Shown in pieces: positions 18,773-27,809 of a stretch of 64,000 nt of DNA (positions within the stretch are counted from its first letter, which is position 1; each line of letters starts with the position of its first letter). Under the pieces are notes generated by a model. The model was not told where the DNA came from. It was given only the letters and a program-made list of their open reading frames with translations, and ran no database searches. The translations under genes were made by a program, and so were the position numbers. The stretch lies in NCBI GenBank assembly GCA_963809875.1, contig CAWELC010000009.1, forward strand, positions 186,001 to 250,000, in the 5' to 3' direction. Source of the stretch: JAFGAS01 sp963809875 (GTDB lineage Bacteria; Desulfobacterota; Zymogenia; Zymogenales; Zymogenaceae).

Positions 18773-20278
18773 ATGGCAAAAGAAATCATAATAAACGCTC
18801 ATCCGTGGGAGACACGGGCGGCCCTGCTCGATAACGGGGTACTCGCCGAGCTTTTCCTCGAGCGGCCCAAGGATCTGGGGGTGTCGGGCAACATCTACAA
18901 GGGCAAGGTGATACGGGTGATGCCGGGCATGGAGGCGGCCTTCGTTGACATCGGGCTGGAGAAGGCGGCGTTTCTCTACGCCACCGATTTCACCGATGAG
19001 ATCGACGATATGGAGAACCTCGTCGATAAGGACAGCCCCGACTACTTCGAGGGACTCGAACAGGCCTATTCCGTCCCCCCCGCCGGCAGCGTCGAGATGA
19101 TGAAGCGCGGCCAGGAGGTGCTGGTGCAGGTCGCCCGGGAGCCGCTCGGGTCAAAGGGCGCGCGCATCACTTCCCACATCTCGCTGCCCGGCAGATACCT
19201 GGTGCTCCTGACCATGATGGATCGGGTCGGCGTTTCCCGGCGCATCGAAGACGAGACGGAGCGAAAAAGGCTCAAGAAGCTGGTGGAGGAGATAAAACCG
19301 GCGGGCGCGGGCTTCATCGTGCGGACCGCCGGCCAGGGGATGACGGAGGATGAGATCAGGGAGGACCTGGAATTTCTCATGAAGCTTCAGCGCTCGATCC
19401 TCGCCAAGAAGGAGCGTTCCGGCGCCCCCGCGCTGATCCACCGGGAGCTCGACCTGGGACAGCGCATGCTCAGGGACCTCCTGACCCAGGACGTGGATCG
19501 ACTCGTGATCGACTCCGAAGTCGAATACCGCAGGCTCATGGAATTCGCCGAGTCGTTTCTGCCGCGGGTTGCCGGCAAGATCCGCCGCTACGAGCGCCAG
19601 GAGCCGATATTCGAGCATTACGGCCTGGAAATGGAGATCAAGCGGGCTCTGGGCAAGAAGGTCTGGCTCAAGTCGGGGGGCTCGATCGTCATCGAGGGGA
19701 CGGAGGCGCTGACGGCGGTGGACGTGAACACGGGCAAGTTCGTCGGAAAGCGCGACCTGGAAGACACGATCCTGCGCACAAACCTGGAGGCAGTCCGCGA
19801 GATCGCCTATCAGCTGAGGCTGCGCAACATCGGGGGTCTGGTCATCATCGACTTCATAGACATGGAGCGGTCCGCCAACAGGGACAAGGTCTATAACGCG
19901 CTGGAGGAGGCGCTCAAACCGGATTCCAAAAAGACCAATATCCTCAAGATCTCGGAGCTGGGAATCGTGGAGATGACCAGAAAGCGCAGCCGGGAGAGCC
20001 TCACCCAGGCGCTGGCCGACCCCTGCCCCTATTGCGACGGGCATGGCTACCTTAAATCCAAGCGCACCGTCTGTTACGAGATCTTCCGCGAGCTGATCCG
20101 GGGTGCGGGAGGTAAGCGGGAGAAGGCGACGGTGCAGGTCAACCCGGACGTGGCCTCGCTCTTGTTTGACGAGGAGCGGGTGTGGCTTGACGATCTGGAA
20201 GAGCGGCTGGGGCTTCGCGTCGCTATCCGCGCCGTGCCGCACTTTCATATCGAGGAGTATGAGATAGCGTGGGGGTAG
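18773..20278 (+). CDS. rng: Ribonuclease G/E family endoribonuclease
   Basis: Endoribonuclease for rRNA 5' maturation and mRNA decay. The ATG at 18773 (GAAGG just upstream) gives MAKEIIINAHPWETR. An S1 RNA-binding domain occupies about residues 37-125 (GNIYKGKVIRVMPGMEAAFVDIG). Catalytic Mg-binding aspartates lie in TAVDVNTGKFVG and LVIIDFIDM, and the zinc-link motif CPYCDGHGY is near residue 420. The 501-residue length and missing C-terminal scaffold identify the RNase G type. It follows the radical SAM gene by 36 bases and is likely co-transcribed. Confidence 0.95.
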   Translation: MAKEIIINAHPWETRAALLDNGVLAELFLERPKDLGVSGNIYKGKVIRVMPGMEAAFVDIGLEKAAFLYATDFTDEIDDMENLVDKDSPDYFEGLEQAYSVPPAGSVEMMKRGQEVLVQVAREPLGSKGARITSHISLPGRYLVLLTMMDRVGVSRRIEDETERKRLKKLVEEIKPAGAGFIVRTAGQGMTEDEIREDLEFLMKLQRSILAKKERSGAPALIHRELDLGQRMLRDLLTQDVDRLVIDSEVEYRRLMEFAESFLPRVAGKIRRYERQEPIFEHYGLEMEIKRALGKKVWLKSGGSIVIEGTEALTAVDVNTGKFVGKRDLEDTILRTNLEAVREIAYQLRLRNIGGLVIIDFIDMERSANRDKVYNALEEALKPDSKKTNILKISELGIVEMTRKRSRESLTQALADPCPYCDGHGYLKSKRTVCYEIFRELIRGAGGKREKATVQVNPDVASLLFDEERVWLDDLEERLGLRVAIRAVPHFHIEEYEIAWG

Positions 20279-20396
20279 ATCGGAGCATCATATCCCCCGA
20301 ATAGAGATAATATGAGATAATATGAGATATAGCGATATAATTAAAGATATTCAGGGCTATAGAATCCCTATCTCCCCCCATCCCCCCATACCGCCC

Positions 20397-20425
20397 TTGC
20401 TATAACCCAGATCATGCAGTAGTAT
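20397..20425 (+). promoter_or_regulatory. groESL promoter (sigma-70-like)
   Basis: TTGCTA (20397-20402) and TAGTAT (20420-20425) with a 17-base spacer. Transcription would start inside the CIRCE element, as expected for HrcA repression. The region 20279-20396 has only A/T-rich short repeats (GATAATATGA twice near 20306-20330). Confidence 0.6.
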
Positions 20426-20429
20426 TACA

Positions 20430-20456
20430 TTAGCACTCACCTCCGTCGAGTGCTAA
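20430..20456. promoter_or_regulatory. CIRCE operator (HrcA binding site)
   Basis: A perfect match to the CIRCE consensus: TTAGCACTC (20430-20438), nine bases, GAGTGCTAA (20448-20456). This is the binding site of the heat-shock repressor HrcA. It lies 160 bases before groES, just after the -10 box. hrcA itself is not in the window. Confidence 0.97.
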
Positions 20457-20615
20457 TGTTTTTGATCCCGGGCGTACGCACGTAATTTCCCTTCCCCGAG
20501 ACAAGACAAAGCACGGACATGACCGATCGTGTCCCTGCCGTTTAGTGTATGTTCGTCGCTTTCGGGCGGCGATATGGTTTAGGCAATATTTTAGATAGAA
20601 AGGAGTGGAAAGGCT

Positions 20616-20906
20616 ATGAAAATCAGACCACTGCAGGACCGCGTCATCGTCAAGCGGGTCGAGGAGGAGGAGAAGACCAAGGGCGGCATCATCATCCCCG
20701 ACAGCGCCAAGGAAAAGCCCGTGGAGGGCCTGGTCGTGGCCGTAGGCAAGGGCAAAGTCCTTGATAACGGAACGAAGCTTGACATGAGCGTCAAGGTCGG
20801 CGACCGCATCCTCTTTTCCAAGTACGGCGGAAACGAAGTCAAGATCGACGGCGTCGAGCACCTCATCATGCGAGAGGATGACATCCTCGGCATTATCGAA
20901 AAATAA
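20616..20906 (+). CDS. groES: Co-chaperonin GroES
   Basis: Forms the heptameric lid of the GroEL folding chamber. The 96-residue sequence begins MKIRPLQDRVIVKRVEEE and carries the mobile-loop region TKGGIIIPDSAKEKP and the C-terminal MREDDILGII. A strong ribosome binding site (GAAAGGAG, 20597-20604 region) precedes it. It is followed by groEL after 15 bases and is under CIRCE control. Confidence 0.99.
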   Translation: MKIRPLQDRVIVKRVEEEEKTKGGIIIPDSAKEKPVEGLVVAVGKGKVLDNGTKLDMSVKVGDRILFSKYGGNEVKIDGVEHLIMREDDILGIIEK

Positions 20907-20921
20907 AGGAGACGATATACT

Positions 20922-22559
<1,638 letters not shown>

Positions 22560-22571
22560 TAGCTGCCCGAC

Positions 22572-22602
22572 AAAGGCCCCGTCCAAAAGACGGGGCCTTT
22601 TT
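22572..22602 (+). terminator. Intrinsic terminator of groESL
   Basis: Perfect 12-base stem (AAAGGCCCCGTC, 22572-22583; complement 22589-22600) with a CAAAA loop and a T run. A second small hairpin (GAAAAGC-TTC-GCTTTTC, 22612-22628) follows. The rest of 22629-22887 contains no convincing gene. Confidence 0.95.
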
Positions 22603-22887
22603 ACCACCCCAGAAAAGCTTCGCTTTTCCGAGGGCCCCGGTAGGAGAGAAGGCAAGGGTATGCGCTCCGTAGATCTACCGGAGAGAACATGAGGCGCGTC
22701 TTCCGAACGAGTTGTGGAAATCTCCATCTACTATTATCGGGGCTGCTCGGAGTTTCATTATTTGTCCCCCTCTTATTTCTCACGATCATTACCCCACGAA
22801 GACCCCGTTTTCGTGGAGGCCCCGGTGCCGGCCCACAGGAGACTCCGTCTCGCGGCAAGAAAGGTCGATAAGCGCATCGAATATTTA

Positions 22888-22896
22888 TGGTATAAT
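22888..22896 (+). promoter_or_regulatory. Extended -10 promoter for the TPR gene
   Basis: TGG followed directly by TATAAT (22891-22896) matches an extended -10 element. No good -35 box is visible. It lies 70 bases before the TPR gene start. Confidence 0.5.
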
Positions 22897-22965
22897 AGAT
22901 TCAATCCTTCTCATTCTTGTTTTCGGTCTTCCGATTGTCCTCAAATCATGTAAAGCTGGGTTTCT

Positions 22966-23514
22966 ATGAAAAAGACTCTTTTACTTGGCCTCGTTCTTAC
23001 CACGATCGCAATTCTGACCTGTTGGGTCAACGCGGCCGACGAGCCGACCTACATGGATCAGATACAGGCCAACACCACGATCATCGGCACCGCCACGGAG
23101 CGCATCAAAAAGGACAAGGACGACATAGAGGCATACTATGCCCGCGGCGGGTCCCATTTCCAGCTTGGCCAGATCTACATCTTGATGTACGGTCCCGCGT
23201 ACAGCCAGGATCAGAATAAGGTGATCAAGGGCGAGTTCGAGGCCGCCGTGTCCGACTTCAGTGCCGTCGTTGACAAAAAGCCCGATCTCCTCCAGGCGTA
23301 TATCATGCGCGGAATGGCGTACGGCCAGATGGGGCTTTCCGCCGCCGCTATCGGCGATTTCAGTCACGTCATCGAGGTCGACCCGAAAAACGGTTTTGCC
23401 TATTATGCCCGGGGAAGGGAATACTGGGCCAAGGGAGACTATCTCAAGGCCAAAGAGGACTACGATCGGGCGGTCGATTTGGACCCCCAGTGGAAGGATA
23501 ATTTCTATAAATGA
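22966..23514 (+). CDS. Exported tetratricopeptide repeat protein
   Basis: 182 residues with a signal peptide (MKKTLLLGLVLTTIAILTC, cleavage probably after VNA near residue 27). The mature part has two or three TPR units: AYIMRGMAYGQMGLSAAAIGDFSHVIEVDP and AYYARGREYWAKGDYLKAKEDYDRAVDLDP, each 34 residues in spacing, and an earlier degenerate unit around residue 50. It would act as a periplasmic adaptor. It stands alone between groEL and a convergent lipoprotein gene, so no pathway can be inferred. Confidence 0.85.
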   Translation: MKKTLLLGLVLTTIAILTCWVNAADEPTYMDQIQANTTIIGTATERIKKDKDDIEAYYARGGSHFQLGQIYILMYGPAYSQDQNKVIKGEFEAAVSDFSAVVDKKPDLLQAYIMRGMAYGQMGLSAAAIGDFSHVIEVDPKNGFAYYARGREYWAKGDYLKAKEDYDRAVDLDPQWKDNFYK

Positions 23515-23732
23515 TCGTGAGCCGCCGGCCGGGACGGGAGCGATATCGCGGGTGCAGGGAGACGGGGGTCAGGGAAACCGGGGCCTTCCGGTCATACGGT
23601 GTGCGGATGATCGGATGGGCAGGTAACGGTGACGCCACAATGGGGCCGCCCGCGCCGCCCTATAGGGTAGGGGAAGAGGAGAAAAGAGGACACCGGGCAT
23701 CGTTCGATCAGTAGTTTCTCTCAAGCTCCGAA

Positions 23733-24104
23733 TCAACGTATCCGGAAGAGATCGCTGATATCCATGCGATAGCCGGCAGTCGAACCGGGTATGAACTGGG
23801 GAGGGACTTTCTTGACTATCTCGAGCCAGGTCCCGTTTCCCTCCGCGCGGAAATTGAAGATGACGATAATGCGCATTCCGGGCACCCGCGCGGCCCTTGA
23901 TGCCTCGATGAAGTTTTCGGTCCGGTTTATCTCGCCGATTTCGAATTCATGCTCGATCAGGACCGTCTTTGAGGCGGAAAGAACGTCTTCGAGGGGATAG
24001 GCGTAGAACATGGTCGCGATCCCCCGTTTTTCCACCGACCCAAACGAAGCACACGCAACCAGGAACATGAGGCAGAGGACAAAGACGGGCAGCGTCTTTT
24101 TCAT
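23733..24104 (-). CDS. Putative lipoprotein of unknown function
   Basis: 123 residues starting MKKTLPVFVLCLMFLVACASFG; the LVAC lipobox places the lipidated cysteine at residue 18. The remainder has FYAYPLEDVLSASKTVLIEHEFEIGEI and VPGMRIIVIFNFRAEGNGTWLEIV, suggesting a small mixed alpha/beta domain, but I do not recognise the family. It is 71 bases downstream of the parvulin lipoprotein on the same strand and could share its promoter. Confidence 0.75.
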   Translation of the reverse strand: MKKTLPVFVLCLMFLVACASFGSVEKRGIATMFYAYPLEDVLSASKTVLIEHEFEIGEINRTENFIEASRAARVPGMRIIVIFNFRAEGNGTWLEIVKKVPPQFIPGSTAGYRMDISDLFRIR

Positions 24105-24175
24105 ATCATCCTCGAATGATAAAACCTGTCATAGCGGAACGAGCCTTCCGCGTCCTTCGTCCGTCCCGACGCCCG

Positions 24176-24967
24176 CTACTCTTCGTACTTGAGGTTTTCG
24201 TCCAGTACCTCGTACTTCGCCTTGCCTTTCATGTCTTCGAGGTAGCGGTTGATCAGATCATCACGCTTATCGGTGATAAACTGCTCCATGAGGTGGTCTT
24301 TATCGACCAGCTCGATGAGATGGTAGCCGAACTGGGTCTTGACGATGGGGCTCATATCGCCGGGTTTCATGAGCGCAAAGGCCGCCTTATCGAATTCCTC
24401 CACCATGTCGCCCCGTTTGAAGTAGCCGAGGTCTCCCCCCTCCGACGCGGTGGGGCAGATGGAGTTCTCTCGCGCCAGCTTCTCGAAGTCCTCGCCGTCG
24501 GCAAGCATCTTCTGGATTTTTTCTATCTCGTCGGCGGTCTTGACCAGGATGTGCCTGACCCGTATGCTTTCGGCGTTGTCGAAGGCGTCCTTATGTTCCT
24601 GGTAGTAGGCTTCCTTTTCCTTGTCGGTGGGGGATAGCCCCCCCTCTATCTTCCGCTTGAGGTATTCCTCAATGACCACCTTCTTTTTGGCATCCTCGAT
24701 GCGGTTTACAATAACCGGCTCCTTGACGATGCCCTCTTTCTCGGCCTCCCGGTAGAGGATCTCCCTCAGGATCAACGAATCAAGGTAGCGCTTCTTGCCC
24801 TCCGGAGAGGCCGTGAAAGGTGTCGCGTCGGGAGGAAGGGACTCGTATTTTTCACGGAATTCCTTGGCGGTGATCGACCATCCGTCCCCCTCGGCCACCT
24901 TCTTGGCGCAGGAAAACGAGAAAATCAGGGCGACGGCCGCCGCCAGAATGATGATATTTCGTACCAT
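24176..24967 (-). CDS. Parvulin-type peptidyl-prolyl isomerase lipoprotein (PrsA/SurA-like)
   Basis: Catalyses proline cis-trans isomerisation for folding of exported proteins. A lipoprotein signal ends at FSFSC (cysteine about residue 20). The parvulin domain occupies about residues 135-235 with RVRHILVKTADEIEK, CPTASEGGDLGYFKRGDMVEEF and FGYHLIELVDK, which hold the conserved histidines. Flanking N- and C-terminal helical parts make the chaperone-like arm seen in PrsA and SurA. The 263-residue length is typical. A near-consensus promoter lies upstream (24991-25019). Confidence 0.92.
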   Translation of the reverse strand: MVRNIIILAAAVALIFSFSCAKKVAEGDGWSITAKEFREKYESLPPDATPFTASPEGKKRYLDSLILREILYREAEKEGIVKEPVIVNRIEDAKKKVVIEEYLKRKIEGGLSPTDKEKEAYYQEHKDAFDNAESIRVRHILVKTADEIEKIQKMLADGEDFEKLARENSICPTASEGGDLGYFKRGDMVEEFDKAAFALMKPGDMSPIVKTQFGYHLIELVDKDHLMEQFITDKRDDLINRYLEDMKGKAKYEVLDENLKYEE

Positions 24968-24990
24968 GGTGTCTGCTCCTTTCGCCGTTT

Positions 24991-25019
24991 AGTGTATCCG
25001 GGAAGGGGCGCGATGTCAA
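24991..25019 (-). promoter_or_regulatory. Promoter of the parvulin lipoprotein gene
   Basis: On the minus strand, TTGACA (25014-25019), a 17-base spacer and TACACT (24991-24996), 24 bases from the start codon. Confidence 0.75.
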
Positions 25020-25114
25020 GGAGATAGTAAGACGGGAGTAACGGCGCCCGCGCGTGATTCCGCCCTTCAATGCCCGACCGCGTCCCCCGTCATCCCGCGC
25101 ACTGTGTTTGCCAC

Positions 25115-25143
25115 TTGATTTTCACCGAGGTTTTTCCTATAAT
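25115..25143 (+). promoter_or_regulatory. asnS promoter
   Basis: TTGATT (25115-25120), 17-base spacer, consensus TATAAT (25138-25143), 23 bases before the ATG. The divergent parvulin promoter is 96 bases away. Confidence 0.75.
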
Positions 25144-25166
25144 CGCCCACAGGGAGGAGCGCCGCC

Positions 25167-26465
25167 ATGCTGAGCCATACGCCCATCAGGAAACTGTCCG
25201 AAAACGTCGATAAGCCGGTCACGATTCACGGCTGGCTGATGAACGCACGAGGGACGGGCAACGTCCGGTTTCTTGTCGTCAGGGATGGAAGCGGGATCGC
25301 GCAGTGTGTGGTGGAACACCAGCACGTGGGTGACGAGACGTTCGCGCGGGCCGAGCACATCGGCCAGGAATCCGCCCTGATTATATCCGGGACGGTGCGC
25401 GCCGAACCCCGCTCCCCCGGAGGCGTCGAGCTTGCCGTCTCCGATCTTGCGGTTATCTCCGAGTCGCTCGATTTTCCCATCACTCCTAAGTCTCACGGCA
25501 TCGACTTCCTCCTTTCAAACCGGCACCTCTGGATCAGGTCCCGGAGGCAGCTCTCGATCCTGCGGGTCAGGGACGAGGTCGTGCGGGCCATCCGGGATTT
25601 CTTCTTCGAGCGCGACTTCATCAACATCGACAGTCCCATCCTCACCGGGGCCATCGGCGAGAGCGCCGGCACCCTATTTGCCACCGACTACTTCGATCTC
25701 GGCAAGGCCTACCTCTCCCAGACGGGACAGCTCTACCTTGAGGCGGCGATCTATTCCTTCGAGAAGGTCTTCTGCTTCGGCCCCACGTTCCGCGCGGAGA
25801 AGTCCAAGACCCGCCGCCATCTCACCGAGTTCTGGATGGTGGAGGCCGAGGAGGCCTTCTACGACAACGAGGACAATATCCGGCTGCAGGAGGAGTTCGT
25901 CACGTATATCGTCGGAAGGGTCCTCGAACACCGGGCCGAGGACCTCGCCAGGCTCGAGCGCGATCCAAAACCCCTGGAGAAGGTGACGCCGCCTTTCGAG
26001 CGGATCTCCTATGACGAGGCGATAAAACTCCTCAAAGACAAGGGGAGGCCCGCGGTCTGGGGCGAAGACCTCACCGGCGAGGACGAAACCGTCCTGACGT
26101 CGCTCTTCGCCAAGCCCGTCTTCGTGGTCAATTACCCGAAAAAAGCCAAGGCGTTCTACATGAAGGCCCATCCCGAGCGGGAGGATCTGGTGCTCTGCGC
26201 CGACCTCCTGGCCCCGGAGGGATACGGCGAGATCATCGGAGGCTCCCAGCGTGAAGACGACTACGACCGGCTTCTATTGCGGATTCGGGAGGAAGGACTT
26301 CCGGAGGAGGCCTATGAGTGGTACCTCGAATTGAGGAAATACGGCTCGGTGGTTCACTCGGGGTTCGGGCTGGGGGTGGAGCGGACGGTCGCGTGGATCT
26401 GCGGTCTGGAGCACTTGAGAGAGGCGATCCCGTTTCCACGGGTGATGGGCAGGATATACCCGTAA
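25167..26465 (+). CDS. asnS: Asparagine--tRNA ligase
   Basis: Class IIb aminoacyl-tRNA synthetase charging tRNA-Asn. An N-terminal OB-fold (VTIHGWLMNARGTGNVRFLVVRDG) is followed by the catalytic core with motif 2 in FGPTFRAEKSKTRRHLTEFWMVE and motif 3 in SGFGLGVERTVAWICG. The ADLLAPEGYGEIIGGSQRE segment is diagnostic for AsnRS as opposed to AspRS. Length 432 residues is normal. Having a dedicated AsnRS means asparaginyl-tRNA need not depend on transamidation. The ATG is preceded by GGGAGGAG at about 25151-25158. Confidence 0.96.
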   Translation: MLSHTPIRKLSENVDKPVTIHGWLMNARGTGNVRFLVVRDGSGIAQCVVEHQHVGDETFARAEHIGQESALIISGTVRAEPRSPGGVELAVSDLAVISESLDFPITPKSHGIDFLLSNRHLWIRSRRQLSILRVRDEVVRAIRDFFFERDFINIDSPILTGAIGESAGTLFATDYFDLGKAYLSQTGQLYLEAAIYSFEKVFCFGPTFRAEKSKTRRHLTEFWMVEAEEAFYDNEDNIRLQEEFVTYIVGRVLEHRAEDLARLERDPKPLEKVTPPFERISYDEAIKLLKDKGRPAVWGEDLTGEDETVLTSLFAKPVFVVNYPKKAKAFYMKAHPEREDLVLCADLLAPEGYGEIIGGSQREDDYDRLLLRIREEGLPEEAYEWYLELRKYGSVVHSGFGLGVERTVAWICGLEHLREAIPFPRVMGRIYP

Positions 26466-26532
26466 GGCGCCGTGAGGGCGGACTCTCCGGCGGGGACGCC
26501 GAAAGGCGGAGCGCCGACATGGCAACAAAAAA

Positions 26533-26556
26533 GAGGGGGCGAATAATCACCCCCTC
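26533..26556 (-). terminator. Intrinsic terminator for the polymer-forming protein gene
   Basis: Arms GAGGGGG (26533-26539) and CCCCCTC (26550-26556) with a 10-base loop; on the minus strand the hairpin is followed directly by six T (A run at 26527-26532). It sits between convergent asnS and the 27739-26585 gene. Confidence 0.8.
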
Positions 26557-26584
26557 CTTCGCTTTATCCGCAGATAGTAACGGG

Positions 26585-27739
26585 CTACTTGCCTGTCTTC
26601 CGGGGCGCCGGTGCCCTGGGGGCTCGGGGCGTTCCCGCCGCCGGGGCCGCCGCGGGCTGTTTTCGCGACGAGACGAAGAGGTTGACGATGGCCCCGACGC
26701 CGAGGCAATAGACGAGGACCGCGAGGAAGAACCCGAGAATCGGGATGGCCAGGATCAGGTAGACGAGCAGTGCCCCGACGACCAGCCGCGCCCAGAAGGG
26801 CGTCTCCTTCCTGGATACCCGGGAGATCACAAATCCGCCCGCGGCTATCGCCACGAAGAGCTTTCCGAGGTAGAGCGCCACAACGAAGGCGCAGGAGCAC
26901 GAGGAAGGCCAGCGGTATCCCGATGAGCGTCACAATGAGAATCAGGAGAATGATCGGTACCAGGACAAGGGTCAGCACCCCCCAGCCGAGGTCATGCAGC
27001 GGATGGTGATACACCATTTCGGTCGTTTTCCCGACGAAGCCGGGAAAGAGCGCCCGGAGGACCAGGCCGACGATGATGATTCCGCAGAGGGCCGACCAGC
27101 CAGAATAGAGCGAACACCCAGCAGCCGGCCGCTCCCTTTCGCTCCTTCTCGCGGGCGTATTCCTTGCCGATGATCTTATTGAGCTTACCGGCGATGACGA
27201 CGTTGCCGGCCGTGCTGAATTCCTCGGCCGAGACGTTGACGTCCTTGTCAAACCGCGCGTCCGGCAGAAGCAGGACCTTGCGCGCGTGAAGGTTGACCGT
27301 GTCCGCGAAACTCCCCGCGGCGCTTACGGTCTCGCCCGCGGCGTTGACCACGCCGGCCACCGTCGCCGCGATATCGACGTGCCTTCCCGCCGCGCTGACC
27401 TCGCCCTCGAAGGTCCCGGTCAGATCAACGGTGTTTCCGAGCACTCTCGCATCGGTCAGGAAATGGCCGGAGAGGTCCACGCTATCGCCCATACACAAAG
27501 GCATCCCCCGCAATCTCCCCGGACACCTTTACCGAGCTTCCCATGAGGAAGGCCTCGCCCGAGAACCTTTCCTTCGATCCGTATGGAATTGGAGAAGACG
27601 AAGAGATCGCCGTCGACGGTCTCCCCCTGTTTCAGGACGTAGGACTCGCCCGAGATAGTATTTCGATTCCGCGGCAAAGGCGCTCAGCGAGACAGATCAG
27701 GAAGACGGCCGTTAAGAAAAGGACGATCCATTTCTTCAT
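26585..27739 (-). CDS. Polymer-forming (bactofilin-like) protein with C-terminal membrane domain, about six frame breaks
   Basis: Read across frames this is one exported protein: signal peptide MKKWIVLFLTAVFLICL, then right-handed beta-helix repeats (QGETVDGDLFVFSNSIRIEG, DSVDLSGHFLTDARVLGNTVDL, HVDIAATVAGVVNAAGETVSAAG), then four or so membrane helices (IIIVGLVLRALFPGFVGK, LTLVLVPIILLILIVTLIG, LLVYLILAIPILGFFLAVLVY) and a basic, Ala/Pro-rich tail. This is the polymer-forming cytoskeletal/DUF8173-type architecture. Each break (near 27690, 27665, 27555, 27490, 27120 and 26890) is corrected by dropping one base. No function beyond envelope association can be stated. Confidence 0.8.
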
Positions 27740-27809
27740 GTACACCCCCTGCATAGAGATTATGTGTCTCGTGGGTCGGCGTTTCTCACGGTGTTTTCTG
27801 CGGCGCGGC

